64,000 nt of DNA from UBA5239 sp040391785 (GTDB lineage: Bacteria > Verrucomicrobiota > Lentisphaeria > Victivallales > Victivallaceae). The stretch spans positions 1 to 64,000 of the forward strand of contig JBEBXH010000014.1 in the NCBI GenBank assembly GCA_040391785.1, given 5' to 3'. The number at the start of each line of letters is the position of its first letter. The first letter of the stretch is position 1. Positions 1 through 7,664 of this stretch are shown piece after piece. A program made the position numbers and the translations under genes. The notes under the pieces were generated by a model that was not told where the DNA came from, did not search any database, and saw nothing but the letters and a program-made list of their open reading frames with translations.

Positions 1-84
1 AATTTGGCTTCCGCTCAGATTAGCGCGAAGAATATTCTGATTTTTTGTGGCTGTTGCAGAATTTGTGAAAATAGTCGATAATTG

Positions 85-180
85 AGGGAAATGGGACCTA
101 TGGGATGCATGTGGCGTATGGGATTGCGGGTCTACAGAAAACACCCTCCCATGTGTCTCATATGTCCCATCCGTCCCATT
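85..180. repeat. inverted pair of degenerate 9-nt tandem arrays (unit ATGGGACNN)
   Basis: From 91 to 126 the sequence repeats a 9-nt unit starting ATG: ATGGGACCT, ATGGGATGC, ATGTGGCGT, ATGGGATTG. From about 144 to 180 the same unit appears four times on the opposite strand (ATGGGACGG, ATGGGACAT, ATGAGACAC, ATGGGAGGG). The two arms can pair across a short loop. The element sits just past the stop of the minus-strand transporter gene, so it could end transcription or act as an mRNA 3' structure. Bases 1-84 hold nothing I recognise. Related GGAC nonamer arrays occur at 55324-55455, 60887-60922 and 61086-61126. Confidence 0.75.
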
Positions 181-186
181 ATTATT

Positions 187-1083
187 TCACAGGCAGATGG
201 CAATCAGGCCGGTGACGGCCAGGATGAAGCCGGCCGACTGTATCGGGCGGGTTTTGGCTTTCAGGAACACGGCGCGCAGCACGTAGGCCGCGGCAGTGGA
301 GCAGCCGATGATCAGTGGAAACGCGATCGCGACGCTGGCGCTGTCGGCCAGGCGGTTGAGGCCGTTGAACACGAGAAACCCGCAGACGAGCAGCAGGATG
401 AAGGCCAGCAGCATCGACGGCAGGAAGCATTTGCGGCTTTCCAGCAGCGCGGGACGGCGCATGACCAGCAGCACCACCGCGACCAGCGCCCCGAAACAGA
501 AATAAAACGTCCGGAACGTACTTCCGACATGCTCCGCACCATTCAGATAGGACGGCATACAGAAGGCGCATTGCGACAGCGCACAGGCAATGATGCCGAT
601 GATTTTCGCCGCCCACCGGATGCCCGAGCGCCCGGAAGTGTTTCGCTCTTCCCGGGGTTTCAGCCCCAGCAGGATCAGTGCTGCGACAATCAGCAGGATT
701 CCCACGAAACGCGACGGGGTGAGCGTCTCGTGAAAAATGCCGATTCCCATCAGGAACGGCCCCAGGATGGCGAGGTGCGCCACCTGGTGAAGCAGCCCGG
801 CATCCTCATGATAGTGCCGTACTTTGTTCAGGATATAAAGCGCGGTGATCGCCAGTCCGCCGGAAATGAACAGCGACACGAAAACCAGCAGGTGTGCCTC
901 CCACGGGAAATCCGGGGTTTCCAGAAATGCCATCACCGGCAGGCAGCAGATCATGCAGACCAGTGCCGCAAACCCGGCAATGAAAACGACATTCAACCGC
1001 TCGGCAATGGCGTGCCGGAACACCCCGGCACCCGTCACCCAAAGCAATCCTGTAATGATCAGCAGCAGCACACCCGTAAGCAT
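187..1083 (-). CDS. EamA/DMT-superfamily membrane transporter
   Basis: A 298-residue, very hydrophobic protein with about ten predicted membrane segments in two halves separated by a basic stretch (GLKPREERNTSGRSG, near residue 145). That is the usual length and 5+5 layout of drug/metabolite transporter (EamA) proteins in the inner membrane. Substrate cannot be read from sequence. It is the last gene of the minus-strand run queD-queE-queC-ade and starts three bases after the ade stop, so it is probably cotranscribed. Purine or deazapurine transport is a guess from context only. The call to the DMT superfamily is fairly sure; a specific subfamily is not. Confidence 0.75.
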   Translation of the reverse strand: MLTGVLLLIITGLLWVTGAGVFRHAIAERLNVVFIAGFAALVCMICCLPVMAFLETPDFPWEAHLLVFVSLFISGGLAITALYILNKVRHYHEDAGLLHQVAHLAILGPFLMGIGIFHETLTPSRFVGILLIVAALILLGLKPREERNTSGRSGIRWAAKIIGIIACALSQCAFCMPSYLNGAEHVGSTFRTFYFCFGALVAVVLLVMRRPALLESRKCFLPSMLLAFILLLVCGFLVFNGLNRLADSASVAIAFPLIIGCSTAAAYVLRAVFLKAKTRPIQSAGFILAVTGLIAICL

Positions 1084-1086
1084 TTG

Positions 1087-2799
1087 TTATACCTCGATCA
1101 CCTGGAAGGCCGCCACGTCCACCAGCCCCAGGTCCGTAATTTTGAGAAACGGTATCACCGGCAGCGGCAGAAACGCCAGCTGCATAAAGGGTTCATTAAG
1201 CATACAACCAGTCACCCGCACGGACTCGCGCAGGGTCTTCAGTTCATTGGCCAACTCCTCACCGGGGGCGTCGGATATCAGCCCGGCCAGCGGCAGTTTC
1301 AGGATATCGACGGTCTTCTGGCCGACCACTACGCATTGGCCGCCGCCCGCGTCGATCAGCGCATTGACGGCTGCCGCCATGTCTTCGTCGGAAGTGCCGA
1401 CGACGCAGATGTTGTGGCTGTCGTGCCCGATCGAGCTGGCGATGGCCCCGGATTTCATGCCGAAGCCCTGAACGAAGCCGCGCCCGATGTTGCCGTTTTT
1501 GCCGTGGCGCTCAAGTACGGCCACTTTCAGGACGTCTTTCGCCGGGAGCGGCTGCTTCTCGACACCGTCGAACGGCAGTTCCATGGTCCGGTTTTCGGTG
1601 ATGATCGAGTCCGGAATCAGGCCGATGACGTGGGTCTCGGCGGTTTTTGAGCAAATGCGGAAATCGCCGGGCGTCACGTGTTTGCGCTTTAATGAATGGC
1701 GGGCGAAGTCGGCCGATGGGGCCGGGGGCCGCGCCGCAAAAAGTTCGTCATTGACCACGCGGCCGCCCTTGAACACCTGCGAAATCCGGCACTCGCGGTA
1801 ATTATTCAGCAGCACGATATCGGCCTTGTAGCCCGGCGCGATCAGCCCGCGGTCGCGCAGGTTGAACGTCTCGGCGCCGGAGAGCGACGCTACCCGGTAC
1901 GCCAGTTCCGGCGCGATGCCCGTTTCGATGGCGGTGCGGACCATGTGGTCGATATGCCCTTCGAGGGCGATGTCCAGCGGGTTGCGGTCATCGGTACAGA
2001 AGGCGAGAAACGACGCAGTGGCGGGGTTGACCAATGCCGCCAGGTCCATCAGGTTTTTGGCGGCGCTGCCGTCGCGGATCAATACCCGCATCCCTTTGTT
2101 CAGTTTTTCCCGGGCTTCCTCCAGAGTGGAGGTTTCGTGGCAGTTATGGATGCCGGCCGAAATATAAGCATTGAGGTCCTTGCCGCTGACCAGCGGCGCG
2201 TGACCGTCGATAATCTCATCGCTGAAAGCTTCGAGTTTGGCCATCACGGCGGGGTCGTGGAACCAGACGCCGGGAAAATTCATCATTTCGGCCAGCCCCA
2301 GCGTTTTCGGATGATTCTTGAAAGTCAGGATGTCGTCCACCGTCAGCACCGCCCCGGAAGTTTCCATATTCGTGGCGGGAATGCAGGAACTGAGCTTAAC
2401 GCGCAGGTCCATGACCATTTTTTCGGCGCAGTCGAGGAAATATTGTATGGCTTTGACGCCGCAGACGTTGGCCATTTCGTGCGGATCGCAGACTGCGGTG
2501 GTGGTGCCGTGCGGCAGTACGCAGCGCTCAAATTCATACGGCGTAACCATGGAGGACTCGATGTGGCAATGCGTATCCACGAAGCCCGGCACCGCGGTCA
2601 GGCCGCTGCCGTCGATTTCGATTTTGCCTTCATACTCCGCGCCGGTGCCGACGATGGTGTCGCCGCAGATGGCGATATCCCCATGCAGCATTTCGCCGGT
2701 AGCGAGCGAGAGGTAATCGACGTTTTTGATGACGACATCGGCCTTTTCGCGGCTCAGCGCCTGGTCGATTCTATGGGTAAGGATGTTCTGTGTGATCAT
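1087..2799 (-). CDS. ade: adenine deaminase
   Basis: About 570 residues, the normal length for the Ade/YicP-type amidohydrolase that converts adenine to hypoxanthine and ammonia. Visible motifs are the metal-binding VDTHCHIESS, the DGHAPLVSG segment, GIHNCHE and the late CTDDRNP. The open frame extends upstream to 2931, but I chose ATG at 2799 because the protein family begins there and AAAAGGAGCGCAC lies just before it; the extra 44 codons look like untranslated leader. It lies 31 bases after queC and directly before the EamA-type transporter, suggesting a purine salvage role within the same transcript. Confidence 0.93.
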   Translation of the reverse strand: MITQNILTHRIDQALSREKADVVIKNVDYLSLATGEMLHGDIAICGDTIVGTGAEYEGKIEIDGSGLTAVPGFVDTHCHIESSMVTPYEFERCVLPHGTTTAVCDPHEMANVCGVKAIQYFLDCAEKMVMDLRVKLSSCIPATNMETSGAVLTVDDILTFKNHPKTLGLAEMMNFPGVWFHDPAVMAKLEAFSDEIIDGHAPLVSGKDLNAYISAGIHNCHETSTLEEAREKLNKGMRVLIRDGSAAKNLMDLAALVNPATASFLAFCTDDRNPLDIALEGHIDHMVRTAIETGIAPELAYRVASLSGAETFNLRDRGLIAPGYKADIVLLNNYRECRISQVFKGGRVVNDELFAARPPAPSADFARHSLKRKHVTPGDFRICSKTAETHVIGLIPDSIITENRTMELPFDGVEKQPLPAKDVLKVAVLERHGKNGNIGRGFVQGFGMKSGAIASSIGHDSHNICVVGTSDEDMAAAVNALIDAGGGQCVVVGQKTVDILKLPLAGLISDAPGEELANELKTLRESVRVTGCMLNEPFMQLAFLPLPVIPFLKITDLGLVDVAAFQVIEV

Positions 2800-2830
2800 G
2801 GTGCGCTCCTTTTGTCGAACGGGTCGAACA

Positions 2831-3514
2831 TCAGTCTTGATATCTGGTTGTATCGTTGATTCCGGCTTCGGCAAAACCCTTGCGGCGCAGTGTACAGCTG
2901 GCGCAAACACCGCAGGCCTCGCCGGCGGCATTGGGGTTGTAGCAGGTCAGGGTCTGGCTGTAGTCCACGCCGAGGCTGCTGCCCAGGCGGATGATTTCCG
3001 CTTTGGTCATTTCCTGCAGGGGGGTATGAATCTGAAATTTCCAGCCTTCGTCCACGCCGCGCGTCGCCAGATTCGCCGTTTGCTGGAAACTGTTGATAAA
3101 CGCCGTCCGGCAGTCCGGGTAGCCCGAATAATCCACCGCGTTCACGCCGATGAAAATGTCCCGCGCGCCCAGTACTTCCGCCCAGCTGGCGGCAAACGAG
3201 AGAAAAAGCAGATTGCGGGCGGGCACATAAGTCACCGGGATACCGTCGGCGGTACCTTCCGGCACCTCGATCGAGTCATCGGTCAGCGCCGAACCGCCCC
3301 ACTGGCGCAGGTCGGCATTGACGGTGATATGGCGCTTGGCCCCGAGCATGGCGGCGACGCGTTTCGCCGCTTCCAGCTCGGGGAGATTGCGCTGGCCGTA
3401 ATCGACGCTCAGCGCATAACATTCGAAACCCCTGGAGACCGCAATCGCCAGGCAAGTCGCGGAATCCTGTCCGCCGCTTACCAACACCACTGCACGGGGT
3501 TTCGCCGCCTTCAT
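2831..3514 (-). CDS. queC: 7-cyano-7-deazaguanine (preQ0) synthase
   Basis: A 227-residue protein converting 7-carboxy-7-deazaguanine to preQ0 with ATP and ammonia. The PP-loop SGGQDSATC lies near residue 14, and the C-terminal zinc site is seen as C(YNPNAAGEA)CGVCASC near residues 190-207. It follows queE by three bases and belongs to a complete queD-queE-queC set for queuosine precursor synthesis from GTP. folE is not in the window. The call is secure on motifs and operon context. Confidence 0.95.
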   Translation of the reverse strand: MKAAKPRAVVLVSGGQDSATCLAIAVSRGFECYALSVDYGQRNLPELEAAKRVAAMLGAKRHITVNADLRQWGGSALTDDSIEVPEGTADGIPVTYVPARNLLFLSFAASWAEVLGARDIFIGVNAVDYSGYPDCRTAFINSFQQTANLATRGVDEGWKFQIHTPLQEMTKAEIIRLGSSLGVDYSQTLTCYNPNAAGEACGVCASCTLRRKGFAEAGINDTTRYQD

Positions 3515-3517
3515 GGC

Positions 3518-4180
3518 TCAGACTCCTCTGGTATCCGGAGCCCAGATGTATTTGTGAAGCTGGAGCTGGAGCCGGCCGGGGGGCAGTTCGCTGATGATCC
3601 AGCCGGCCAGATCTTTCGGCTCGAGCTGTCCGAACACGGGGCTGAACAGAATCTTTTCGGTGATTTCGGCCAGGTCGTGTTCTTCGATCATCTTCAGCGC
3701 ATAGTCGAAATCGGTGCGGTCGCCGATGACGAACTTGATTTCGTCGCGTTCGTTCAGCAGTTCGAGGTTATCGATCAGCAGTTTGTCGGCTTCGCCGCTC
3801 AGGGGCAGCTTGATGTCCATGATTTTGTTGACACGCCACGGGAGATCGTCCAGCGGCACGCTGCCGTTGGTTTCAAACAATACCTGAAATTGTGCGTCGA
3901 GCAGCGCGCGGCACAGGGTCGGGACGGCTTCCTGGAGCATCGGCTCACCGCCGGTGATCAGTACCAGATTGGTATTTGCTTCTTCGGCCAGATCCATGAT
4001 TTCCTGGATCGTCACTTCCTTTCCATCTTCGAATTTCTTCGCATAGGCAGTGTCGCAATAGCTGCAGTTCAGATTGCAGCCGGCCAGACGGATAAAGAAA
4101 CACGGCAGTCCCGCGTAGGTGGATTCCCCCTGGATGCTCAGAAATGTTTCGTTTACCAGTAATGTATCTTTGCTCATCAT
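3518..4180 (-). CDS. queE: 7-carboxy-7-deazaguanine synthase, radical SAM
   Basis: A 220-residue radical SAM enzyme that turns 6-carboxytetrahydropterin into 7-carboxy-7-deazaguanine. The cluster-binding motif is CNLNCSYC (CX3CX2C) near residue 35, followed by the GGEP motif (TGGEPML), typical of the family. Its start is one of two adjacent ATGs at 4180 and 4177; AAGGAAAC lies just upstream. It is sandwiched between queD and queC in the same direction. Confidence 0.95.
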   Translation of the reverse strand: MMSKDTLLVNETFLSIQGESTYAGLPCFFIRLAGCNLNCSYCDTAYAKKFEDGKEVTIQEIMDLAEEANTNLVLITGGEPMLQEAVPTLCRALLDAQFQVLFETNGSVPLDDLPWRVNKIMDIKLPLSGEADKLLIDNLELLNERDEIKFVIGDRTDFDYALKMIEEHDLAEITEKILFSPVFGQLEPKDLAGWIISELPPGRLQLQLHKYIWAPDTRGV

Positions 4181-4204
4181 TGTTTCCTTATGTGATTTTG
4201 ATGA

Positions 4205-4573
4205 TTATTCGTAATACGTGGCGGAGGTCTCCGGCGACTCGAAAACGGTGACGCGGGCGACCTTCACGGTACCGCTGTTCATCTTTTCCTTCACCGCGAA
4301 ATAAATGTTCCGCGCGATGTTTTCGCTGGTGGGATTCATGGTGCGAAACTGTTCGATCTCAGCGATATTCTTATGATCAAAAGCCTCGAGAATCTCATCC
4401 ATCACGGCCTTCAACTTGCGGAAATCCACGGCGATACCGATTTCGTCAAGCTCGCTGGCCTGGAGCGCAACCTTGACCTGCCAGGTGTGACCGTGCAGGG
4501 CCGAACAATCGCCCTTGTAGCCGCGAAGCTGGTGCGCCGCCGAAAAACTCCTGACTGTTTCAATTTCAAACAT
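4205..4573 (-). CDS. queD: 6-carboxy-5,6,7,8-tetrahydropterin synthase
   Basis: About 122 residues of the PTPS/QueD fold, making 6-carboxytetrahydropterin from dihydroneopterin triphosphate. Zinc ligands are visible as FSAAHQL and LHGHTW, with the catalytic Cys in the intervening GDCSALHGH. I start at ATG 4573 (MFEIETVRSF), which has GGAAG just upstream, not at the 4603 extension. It is the first gene of the que-ade-transporter run and has its own promoter-like sequence. No preQ1 riboswitch was seen in the short leader. Confidence 0.94.
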   Translation of the reverse strand: MFEIETVRSFSAAHQLRGYKGDCSALHGHTWQVKVALQASELDEIGIAVDFRKLKAVMDEILEAFDHKNIAEIEQFRTMNPTSENIARNIYFAVKEKMNSGTVKVARVTVFESPETSATYYE

Positions 4574-4603
4574 GGTGCAACTTCCTTTCATGATTAAGTA
4601 CAT

Positions 4604-4632
4604 AAAATAACACGCAATAACACCTTTGGCAA
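4604..4632 (-). promoter_or_regulatory. sigma70-like promoter for the queD operon
   Basis: On the minus strand TTGCCA (4632-4627) is followed after 17 bases by TATTTT (4609-4604). Transcription would start about 25 bases before the queD ATG, leaving a leader too short for a riboswitch. Confidence 0.5.
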
Positions 4633-4637
4633 GAAAA

Positions 4638-5510
4638 TCACCGATTTTTTTCCGGAAGTTTTAAATTCCAGCCTGATTCGTTTTCGGCCAATACCTGTTT
4701 CTTGAAATTGGCGGGCGATTGGCCGATATGCTTTTTGAAGATTTTCGAAAACACCTGAACATTGGAGATTCCCACCTCGGCCGTGATCTCGCCGATCGTC
4801 AGATCGGTGGTCCGGATCAGGTAGATTGCCCGCTGGACGCGGCGGCGGTTCAGGTAGACCATGGGTGGCAATCCCATCTTTTCCTTGAACAGCGCGGATA
4901 AATAATTCGGGTGCAGCTTGACCTGCCGTCCCAGCTCGGTCAGGGTCAGATCCTGCGATAAATTGTTTTCGATAAACGACAATAATCCGATCATGCCCGA
5001 TATCTGGCTTGGCGGGCGGTAATTGGAGAGCAGCCGCAGAAATGGCGTGATCAGCAGCCGCAATGCGGACTCCGTCTCGAATTTTTCCAAAGGTGTGATT
5101 TCCTTATATGGATTGGAATACACGGAAGCCAGCCGTTCAAATAAATGACCGGCGATGACCATGTCACTTTCTGCCAGCTCGATTTCCAGGCAGTTATCGT
5201 AAAGCGTGAAGAGATCAAGTTCGCTGTCCAGAATATGAATGTTGAAATGGCTCCAATACTTGATCAGTTTCTGTTTGCAACTGAGGTTCACCTGCGCGTA
5301 AGCCGGAATCAACAGCATTTTGCCGCGCTGTAAATCATAATGCCTGCCATTGTATTCGGCCTCTCCGGAGCCTTCCAGCGGGAAAAACAGGCGGTTCAGC
5401 GGAATGATCCGCGAAGCCAGGGAAAAACGGTCCGTGCGCCATTCGGGCCCGAGCCGCTCATGCCTTGCCACTGAAATCCGGATATCGGTTTTGTCCAGAA
5501 AATTGATCAT
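4638..5510 (-). CDS. AraC-family transcriptional regulator
   Basis: About 290 residues with an N-terminal cupin-like sensing half (PLEGSGEAEYNGRHYDLQRGKMLLIPAYAQV) and a C-terminal double helix-turn-helix (DLTLTELGRQVKLHPNYLSALFKEKMG and LTIGEITAEVGISNVQVFSKIFKKHIGQSPANFKK). The likely start is ATG 5510 (MINFLDKTD); the open frame reaches a TTG at 5543. It is divergent from the GH29 fucosidase gene, and two copies of a 19-bp direct repeat sit between them, so it is probably a local activator of the fucosidase-pseudopilin-beta-helix genes. The inducer is unknown. Confidence 0.9.
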   Translation of the reverse strand: MINFLDKTDIRISVARHERLGPEWRTDRFSLASRIIPLNRLFFPLEGSGEAEYNGRHYDLQRGKMLLIPAYAQVNLSCKQKLIKYWSHFNIHILDSELDLFTLYDNCLEIELAESDMVIAGHLFERLASVYSNPYKEITPLEKFETESALRLLITPFLRLLSNYRPPSQISGMIGLLSFIENNLSQDLTLTELGRQVKLHPNYLSALFKEKMGLPPMVYLNRRRVQRAIYLIRTTDLTIGEITAEVGISNVQVFSKIFKKHIGQSPANFKKQVLAENESGWNLKLPEKNR

Positions 5511-5559
5511 GAGAAATAATAACCGCCGGGGACCGTTTTGCAAGGCAAATCTTAAAATT

Positions 5560-5599
5560 AGACAACAAATACTTATTTTCAGACAACAAATACTTATTT
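5560..5599. promoter_or_regulatory. tandem 19-bp direct repeats, probable AraC-type operator
   Basis: AGACAACAAATACTTATTT occurs twice without mismatch at 5560-5578 and 5581-5599, a 21-bp period (two helical turns). The second copy ends seven bases before the fucosidase -35 box. This is the typical placement of AraC-family activator half-sites. Confidence 0.8.
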
Positions 5600-5606
5600 A
5601 TGGCTA

Positions 5607-5634
5607 TTTACAAAACATGCCGCTCCTGTATAAT
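5607..5634 (+). promoter_or_regulatory. sigma70-like promoter of the fucosidase gene
   Basis: TTTACA (5607-5612), 16-bp spacer, TATAAT (5629-5634). It lies directly downstream of the two 19-bp direct repeats and 28 bases before the GH29 ATG. Confidence 0.65.
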
Positions 5635-5662
5635 TAGAATAAGACGTTAAAAGGAAATACGA

Positions 5663-6922
5663 ATGGAAACAAACTGGTTCACGCAAAGCCGATTCGGCAT
5701 GTTCATCCACTGGGGCCTTTATTCGCTCCCGGGCGGCTATTGGAAAGGCATGGAAACCCCCTGGGTCGCCGAATGGCTGATGCGGAAATTCAAAGTGCCC
5801 GTGACCGAATACGAAACGCTGGCCGCGCGGTTCAATCCGGTTCATTTCGATGCCCGCCGCTGGGTTTCCACGATCCGGGAGGCGGGCATGAAATACCTGA
5901 TCATCACGGCCAAGCATCATGACGGTTTCGCCATGTTCCATTCGCGCTATGACCGCTATAATATTGCCGATGCCACTCCGTTCGGGCGCGACCCGCTGGC
6001 GGAGCTGGCCGGGGAATGCCGCAAGCAGGGAATCCGGCTCGGATTTTATTATTCGCAGGATCAGGATTGGCACGAGCCGGGGGCTTCCGGCAACGACTGG
6101 GATTTCCCGGATAAAACGCCCGAAGCATTTCAGGCTTATCTGGACGGTAAAGTGAAAACACAGTTGCGCGAACTCCTGACCAATTATGGCGAGGTGGCCG
6201 TGATCTGGTTTGACACGCCGAACACGATCACCCCCGCGCAAAGCGAGGAACTGAAAGAGTACGTGCACCGCCTGCAGCCCAAATGCCTGGTCAGCGGCCG
6301 CATCGGCAACGGCAAGGGCGATTACACGTCGCTGGGCGACAATCAGCTTCCCGATTATCCGGCGGAGACCCCGTGCGAGGGCCTCGGCACCATGAACGAA
6401 AGCTGGGGTTACAAGCCATACGATCACCACTACCGGAGTACCGCCGAACTGCTGCGGATACTGGCGAACATGATCAGCAAAAACACCAATTATCTGCTGA
6501 ACGTCGGGCCGGACGCGCTTGGCCGTTTTCCTGCTCCGGCTTTGCTGCGGCTGCGGCGAATCGGCGATTTCATGCAAATCAATGACGAAGCGGTTTACGG
6601 CTGCGGGGCATGCGGCATCATCTTCCCGGTCACTTTTCCGTGGGGCTGCATCACCGCCAACGAACGGGCCGTATACCTGTGGATTTTCCGCAAGAACGGA
6701 CCGGAAATCATCATTTACGGGATCCGCAACAAAATTACCGGTTCATCCATTATCGGGCACGAAGACAAACCGGCTTTTGAGCAGACATCCAATCGCAAAA
6801 TGGATTATCATAAACTGACGCTGAGCATGCCTGTCGGGCTGCGTTATCCGTTTGTCATCAAGCTGAGTCTGGACGGCAAGCTGAATGTGAACAGTAAAAG
6901 TTATTTTTCATCGGATTTTTAA
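5663..6922 (+). CDS. alpha-L-fucosidase, GH29 family
   Basis: A 419-residue enzyme predicted to hydrolyse alpha-L-fucosides. The N-terminal WFTQSRFGMFIHWGLYSLPGG, the TAKHHDGFAMF segment (about residues 82-92) and VIWFDTP with the likely nucleophile Asp184 are all characteristic of GH29; many members read WFDG there, so the Thr-Pro is slightly unusual. No signal peptide is visible, so it probably acts in the cytoplasm on imported fucosylated oligosaccharides. AAAAGGAAATACGA precedes the ATG. It is followed within 30 bases by a pseudopilin gene and then a secreted beta-helix protein, all probably under the divergent AraC regulator. Confidence 0.9.
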   Translation: METNWFTQSRFGMFIHWGLYSLPGGYWKGMETPWVAEWLMRKFKVPVTEYETLAARFNPVHFDARRWVSTIREAGMKYLIITAKHHDGFAMFHSRYDRYNIADATPFGRDPLAELAGECRKQGIRLGFYYSQDQDWHEPGASGNDWDFPDKTPEAFQAYLDGKVKTQLRELLTNYGEVAVIWFDTPNTITPAQSEELKEYVHRLQPKCLVSGRIGNGKGDYTSLGDNQLPDYPAETPCEGLGTMNESWGYKPYDHHYRSTAELLRILANMISKNTNYLLNVGPDALGRFPAPALLRLRRIGDFMQINDEAVYGCGACGIIFPVTFPWGCITANERAVYLWIFRKNGPEIIIYGIRNKITGSSIIGHEDKPAFEQTSNRKMDYHKLTLSMPVGLRYPFVIKLSLDGKLNVNSKSYFSSDF

Positions 6923-6948
6923 CCAAACTACAGACAATGGAGGCTAAC

Positions 6949-7647
6949 ATGAAAAAACGATTCACACTTATCGAACTCCTCGTTGTGATCGCGATCATCG
7001 CGATTCTGGCGGCCATGCTGCTGCCGGCCCTGAACAAGGCCCGTGAGAAGGCCCGCGTGTCGAGTTGCCTCAACAATATGAAGCAACTTGCCATGGGATT
7101 CAACCTGTATCTGGCGGATTCCGAAGACGTATACCCCCGGGTACAGGGAGCTAACCTGAACACGACCGGAAGGCGCGATCAATGGCCCGGCGTTTTGACG
7201 ATCCATAAATATACCATGCAGAAAAGTTATGTCTGTCCGTCGCAAAATTTGCTGACGCTGGCAACGGCCAGGGAATTGAGGGCATCGATGACCGAATACG
7301 CTGACGCCAATATATGGGAAGTCGTCGATTACGGTTATAACCACGCTTATCTCGGAGAAGTGAAAAGCGTAAAAGTGAAGAATCCTTCTGCAAAATTAAT
7401 GCTGGCGGAATCCATCAGCGGCGCCCGCAACAGCGGCTCATTGATGATCACACGTTATTATGGAGCCGCATTGGCCGTCCCGTGGGCCAACCACGGGAAC
7501 ACGGCGGTAAGTGCATGGTGCGACGGGCACGTGGTCAGCGTCACCGGTCCGGGACAGGGCGAGGCCTGGATTCAGAATATGTATCAGGACGGGATGCCGT
7601 TCTCAGCGTTCTGGAACGCACACAATCCATGGATAACAACGGAATGA
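6949..7647 (+). CDS. H-X9-DG-type pseudopilin (prepilin N-terminal motif)
   Basis: A 232-residue protein starting MKKRFTLIELLVVIAIIAIL, a type III (prepilin peptidase) signal followed by the long hydrophobic pilin helix. Near the C terminus HGNTAVSAWCDGH fits the H-X9-DG signature of pseudopilin-like proteins abundant in Planctomycetes, Lentisphaerae and relatives. The start is ATG 6949, with GGAGG at 6939-6943. It is likely processed at FTLIE and displayed on, or part of, a type II secretion-like pseudopilus; the precise job is unknown. It lies between the GH29 and beta-helix genes. Four related genes occur in this window. Confidence 0.9.
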   Translation: MKKRFTLIELLVVIAIIAILAAMLLPALNKAREKARVSSCLNNMKQLAMGFNLYLADSEDVYPRVQGANLNTTGRRDQWPGVLTIHKYTMQKSYVCPSQNLLTLATARELRASMTEYADANIWEVVDYGYNHAYLGEVKSVKVKNPSAKLMLAESISGARNSGSLMITRYYGAALAVPWANHGNTAVSAWCDGHVVSVTGPGQGEAWIQNMYQDGMPFSAFWNAHNPWITTE

Positions 7648-7664
7648 TTTAAGGAGAATTTATT

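Noticed and set aside
82..1650. A 522-codon plus-strand open frame
   Set aside because: It is antisense to the EamA-type transporter and adenine deaminase genes, and its product is low in family-like motifs and rich in Arg, Gln and His, the usual shadow of a high-GC gene.
4574..4637. A preQ1 riboswitch before queD
   Set aside because: The promoter-like sequence leaves a leader of only about 25 bases, with no C-rich stem or A-rich tail of a preQ1 aptamer.
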